11,972 nucleotides of DNA, from contig JABZJU010000003.1 of NCBI GenBank assembly GCA_015257635.1, positions 1-11,972 on the forward strand, in the 5' to 3' direction. Origin of the DNA: Nanosynbacter sp. Its GTDB lineage: Bacteria > Patescibacteriota > Saccharimonadia > Saccharimonadales > Saccharimonadaceae. Position numbers and translations under genes: made by a program. The notes below the pieces were generated by a model. That model was given only the letters and a program-made list of their open reading frames with translations. It was not told the DNA's origin and made no database searches. Below, piece after piece: positions 11,063-11,972 of the stretch (the first letter of the stretch is position 1; every line of letters starts with the position of its first letter).

Positions 11063-11972
11063 ATGAAAAATCTCGTTATCGTCGAGTCACCAGCCAAAGC
11101 TAAAACCATCGAGAAATATCTCGGCAAGGATTTTCACGTCTTGTCTAGCGTGGGTCATATTCGCTCGATTGTTAAAAAGACGAAGGATGGAACACCGCCG
11201 ATTGACGTGGCTAACGATTTTTTCGCAATCTATGAAGTTGATCCTGAAAAAAAGAAAGTTATCACCGAGCTAAAGAAAAATGTCAAGGCAGTTGGCAAGG
11301 AAAATGTTTGGCTCGCAACCGATGAAGACCGCGAAGGAGAGGCCATTGCTTGGCATTTGTGCAAGGTACTGGATCTTCCAATTGAAACGACTAAGAGAAT
11401 TGTCTTCCACGAGATCACCAAAGATGCCATAACCAATGCAATTAAGAATCCGCGAACCGTGGATATGAATTTGGTTCAGGCGCAACAAGCCAGGCAAATT
11501 CTTGACCGACTGGTTGGTTTTGAGCTCAGCCCAGTCGTCTGGCAGAAAGTTCCTGGCGGAAAATCGGCTGGTCGCGTTCAGAGTCCAGCAGTGCGATTAC
11601 TAGTCGAGCGAGAACGAGAAATTATGAAGTTTGAGGGCAATTCTCAGTTCAAAGTTACTGCCATTTTTATTCACGACAATCAAGAATTCAAGGCCGAGCT
11701 TAATCAAAAATTCGATACAGAAGAAGCGGCGAACGAGTTCTTGAATAGCCTGAAACCCGCCGAATTTATTGTTAGCGATATCTCAAAAACTCCTGGGACC
11801 AGAAATCCAGCGGCACCATTTACCACGTCAACCTTGCAGCAGGAAGCCAACTCTAAACTTGGCTTCAGTTCCAAAGCAACCATGGCCTCGGCGCAAAAAT
11901 TATACCAAGATGGAAAAATCACCTATATGCGTACCGACTCGGTGAATTTGAGCGGTCAAGCCATCGCAGCAG
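11063..11972 (+). CDS. topA: DNA topoisomerase I, N-terminal part (runs off the window)
   Basis: The first 303 codons of type IA topoisomerase I are present; the gene continues past the right edge. The enzyme relaxes negative supercoils by cutting one strand. The Toprim domain begins at once, with VIVESPAKAKT (Glu8 is the conserved acid) and DEDREGE (about 87-93, the Mg-binding Asp-x-Asp). QAQQARQILDRLVGFELSP and GGKSAGRVQSPAVRLL follow. The active-site block ITYMRTDS places the catalytic Tyr at about residue 288 (11924-11926). Nothing is unusual in the visible part. It is co-directional with the phosphatidyltransferase, 51 bp downstream, but has its own -10 box. Confidence 0.97.
   Translation, partial: MKNLVIVESPAKAKTIEKYLGKDFHVLSSVGHIRSIVKKTKDGTPPIDVANDFFAIYEVDPEKKKVITELKKNVKAVGKENVWLATDEDREGEAIAWHLCKVLDLPIETTKRIVFHEITKDAITNAIKNPRTVDMNLVQAQQARQILDRLVGFELSPVVWQKVPGGKSAGRVQSPAVRLLVEREREIMKFEGNSQFKVTAIFIHDNQEFKAELNQKFDTEEAANEFLNSLKPAEFIVSDISKTPGTRNPAAPFTTSTLQQEANSKLGFSSKATMASAQKLYQDGKITYMRTDSVNLSGQAIAA

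Overview
The window looks like chromosomal DNA from a small-genome bacterium of the Candidate Phyla Radiation, most likely Saccharibacteria (TM7). This is inferred from the protein character, the moderate GC content, the dense packing, and the fact that TGA works as a normal stop (the rluB upstream gene and der both end in TGA), which argues against the Gracilibacteria/Absconditabacteria code. No rRNA, tRNA, IS element, CRISPR array or prophage structural gene was seen.

Layout. 1-1050: the disordered Pro/Gln-rich tail of a partial gene (possibly scpB) overlaps an rRNA pseudouridine synthase by ATGA. 1066-3094: a small unknown protein behind a good promoter, then the ribosome-assembly GTPase Der. 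3118-4058: an unusual unit made of a strong promoter, a structured 5' leader with a Shine-Dalgarno site, a CPBP-family (CAAX-protease-like) membrane protease gene and, just after its stop, a complete type III hammerhead ribozyme. 4060-5632: a COG0523/CobW-type metal-chaperone GTPase and peptidyl-tRNA hydrolase, divergent from a 43-bp promoter region. 5640-9031: a TerC-like DUF475 membrane protein divergent from a three-gene run: YraQ/UPF0718-type permease, its TIGR03943/DUF1980 partner, and a Fur-family metalloregulator with a dyad operator over its -35 box. 9032-9407: a gene-free 376-bp gap that carries, on the minus strand, a near-perfect sigma-70 promoter driving a putative structured RNA of about 310 nt that ends in a terminator hairpin/pseudoknot. 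9408-11972: dprA, a CDP-alcohol phosphatidyltransferase, and the start of topA.

Themes. (1) Housekeeping: Der, RluB-like, Pth, DprA, TopA. (2) Metal homeostasis: COG0523 GTPase, permease plus TIGR03943 pair and a Fur-like regulator, perhaps with the TerC-like protein. (3) Transcription architecture: most genes have a -10 box ending 6-8 nt before the start codon, which predicts leaderless mRNAs; the CPBP unit, with an SD and a leader of about 85 nt, is the clear exception.

The strongest candidates for undescribed biology are the hammerhead ribozyme attached to the CPBP protease gene, with a possible competing strand upstream, and the unassigned structured RNA between fur and dprA.
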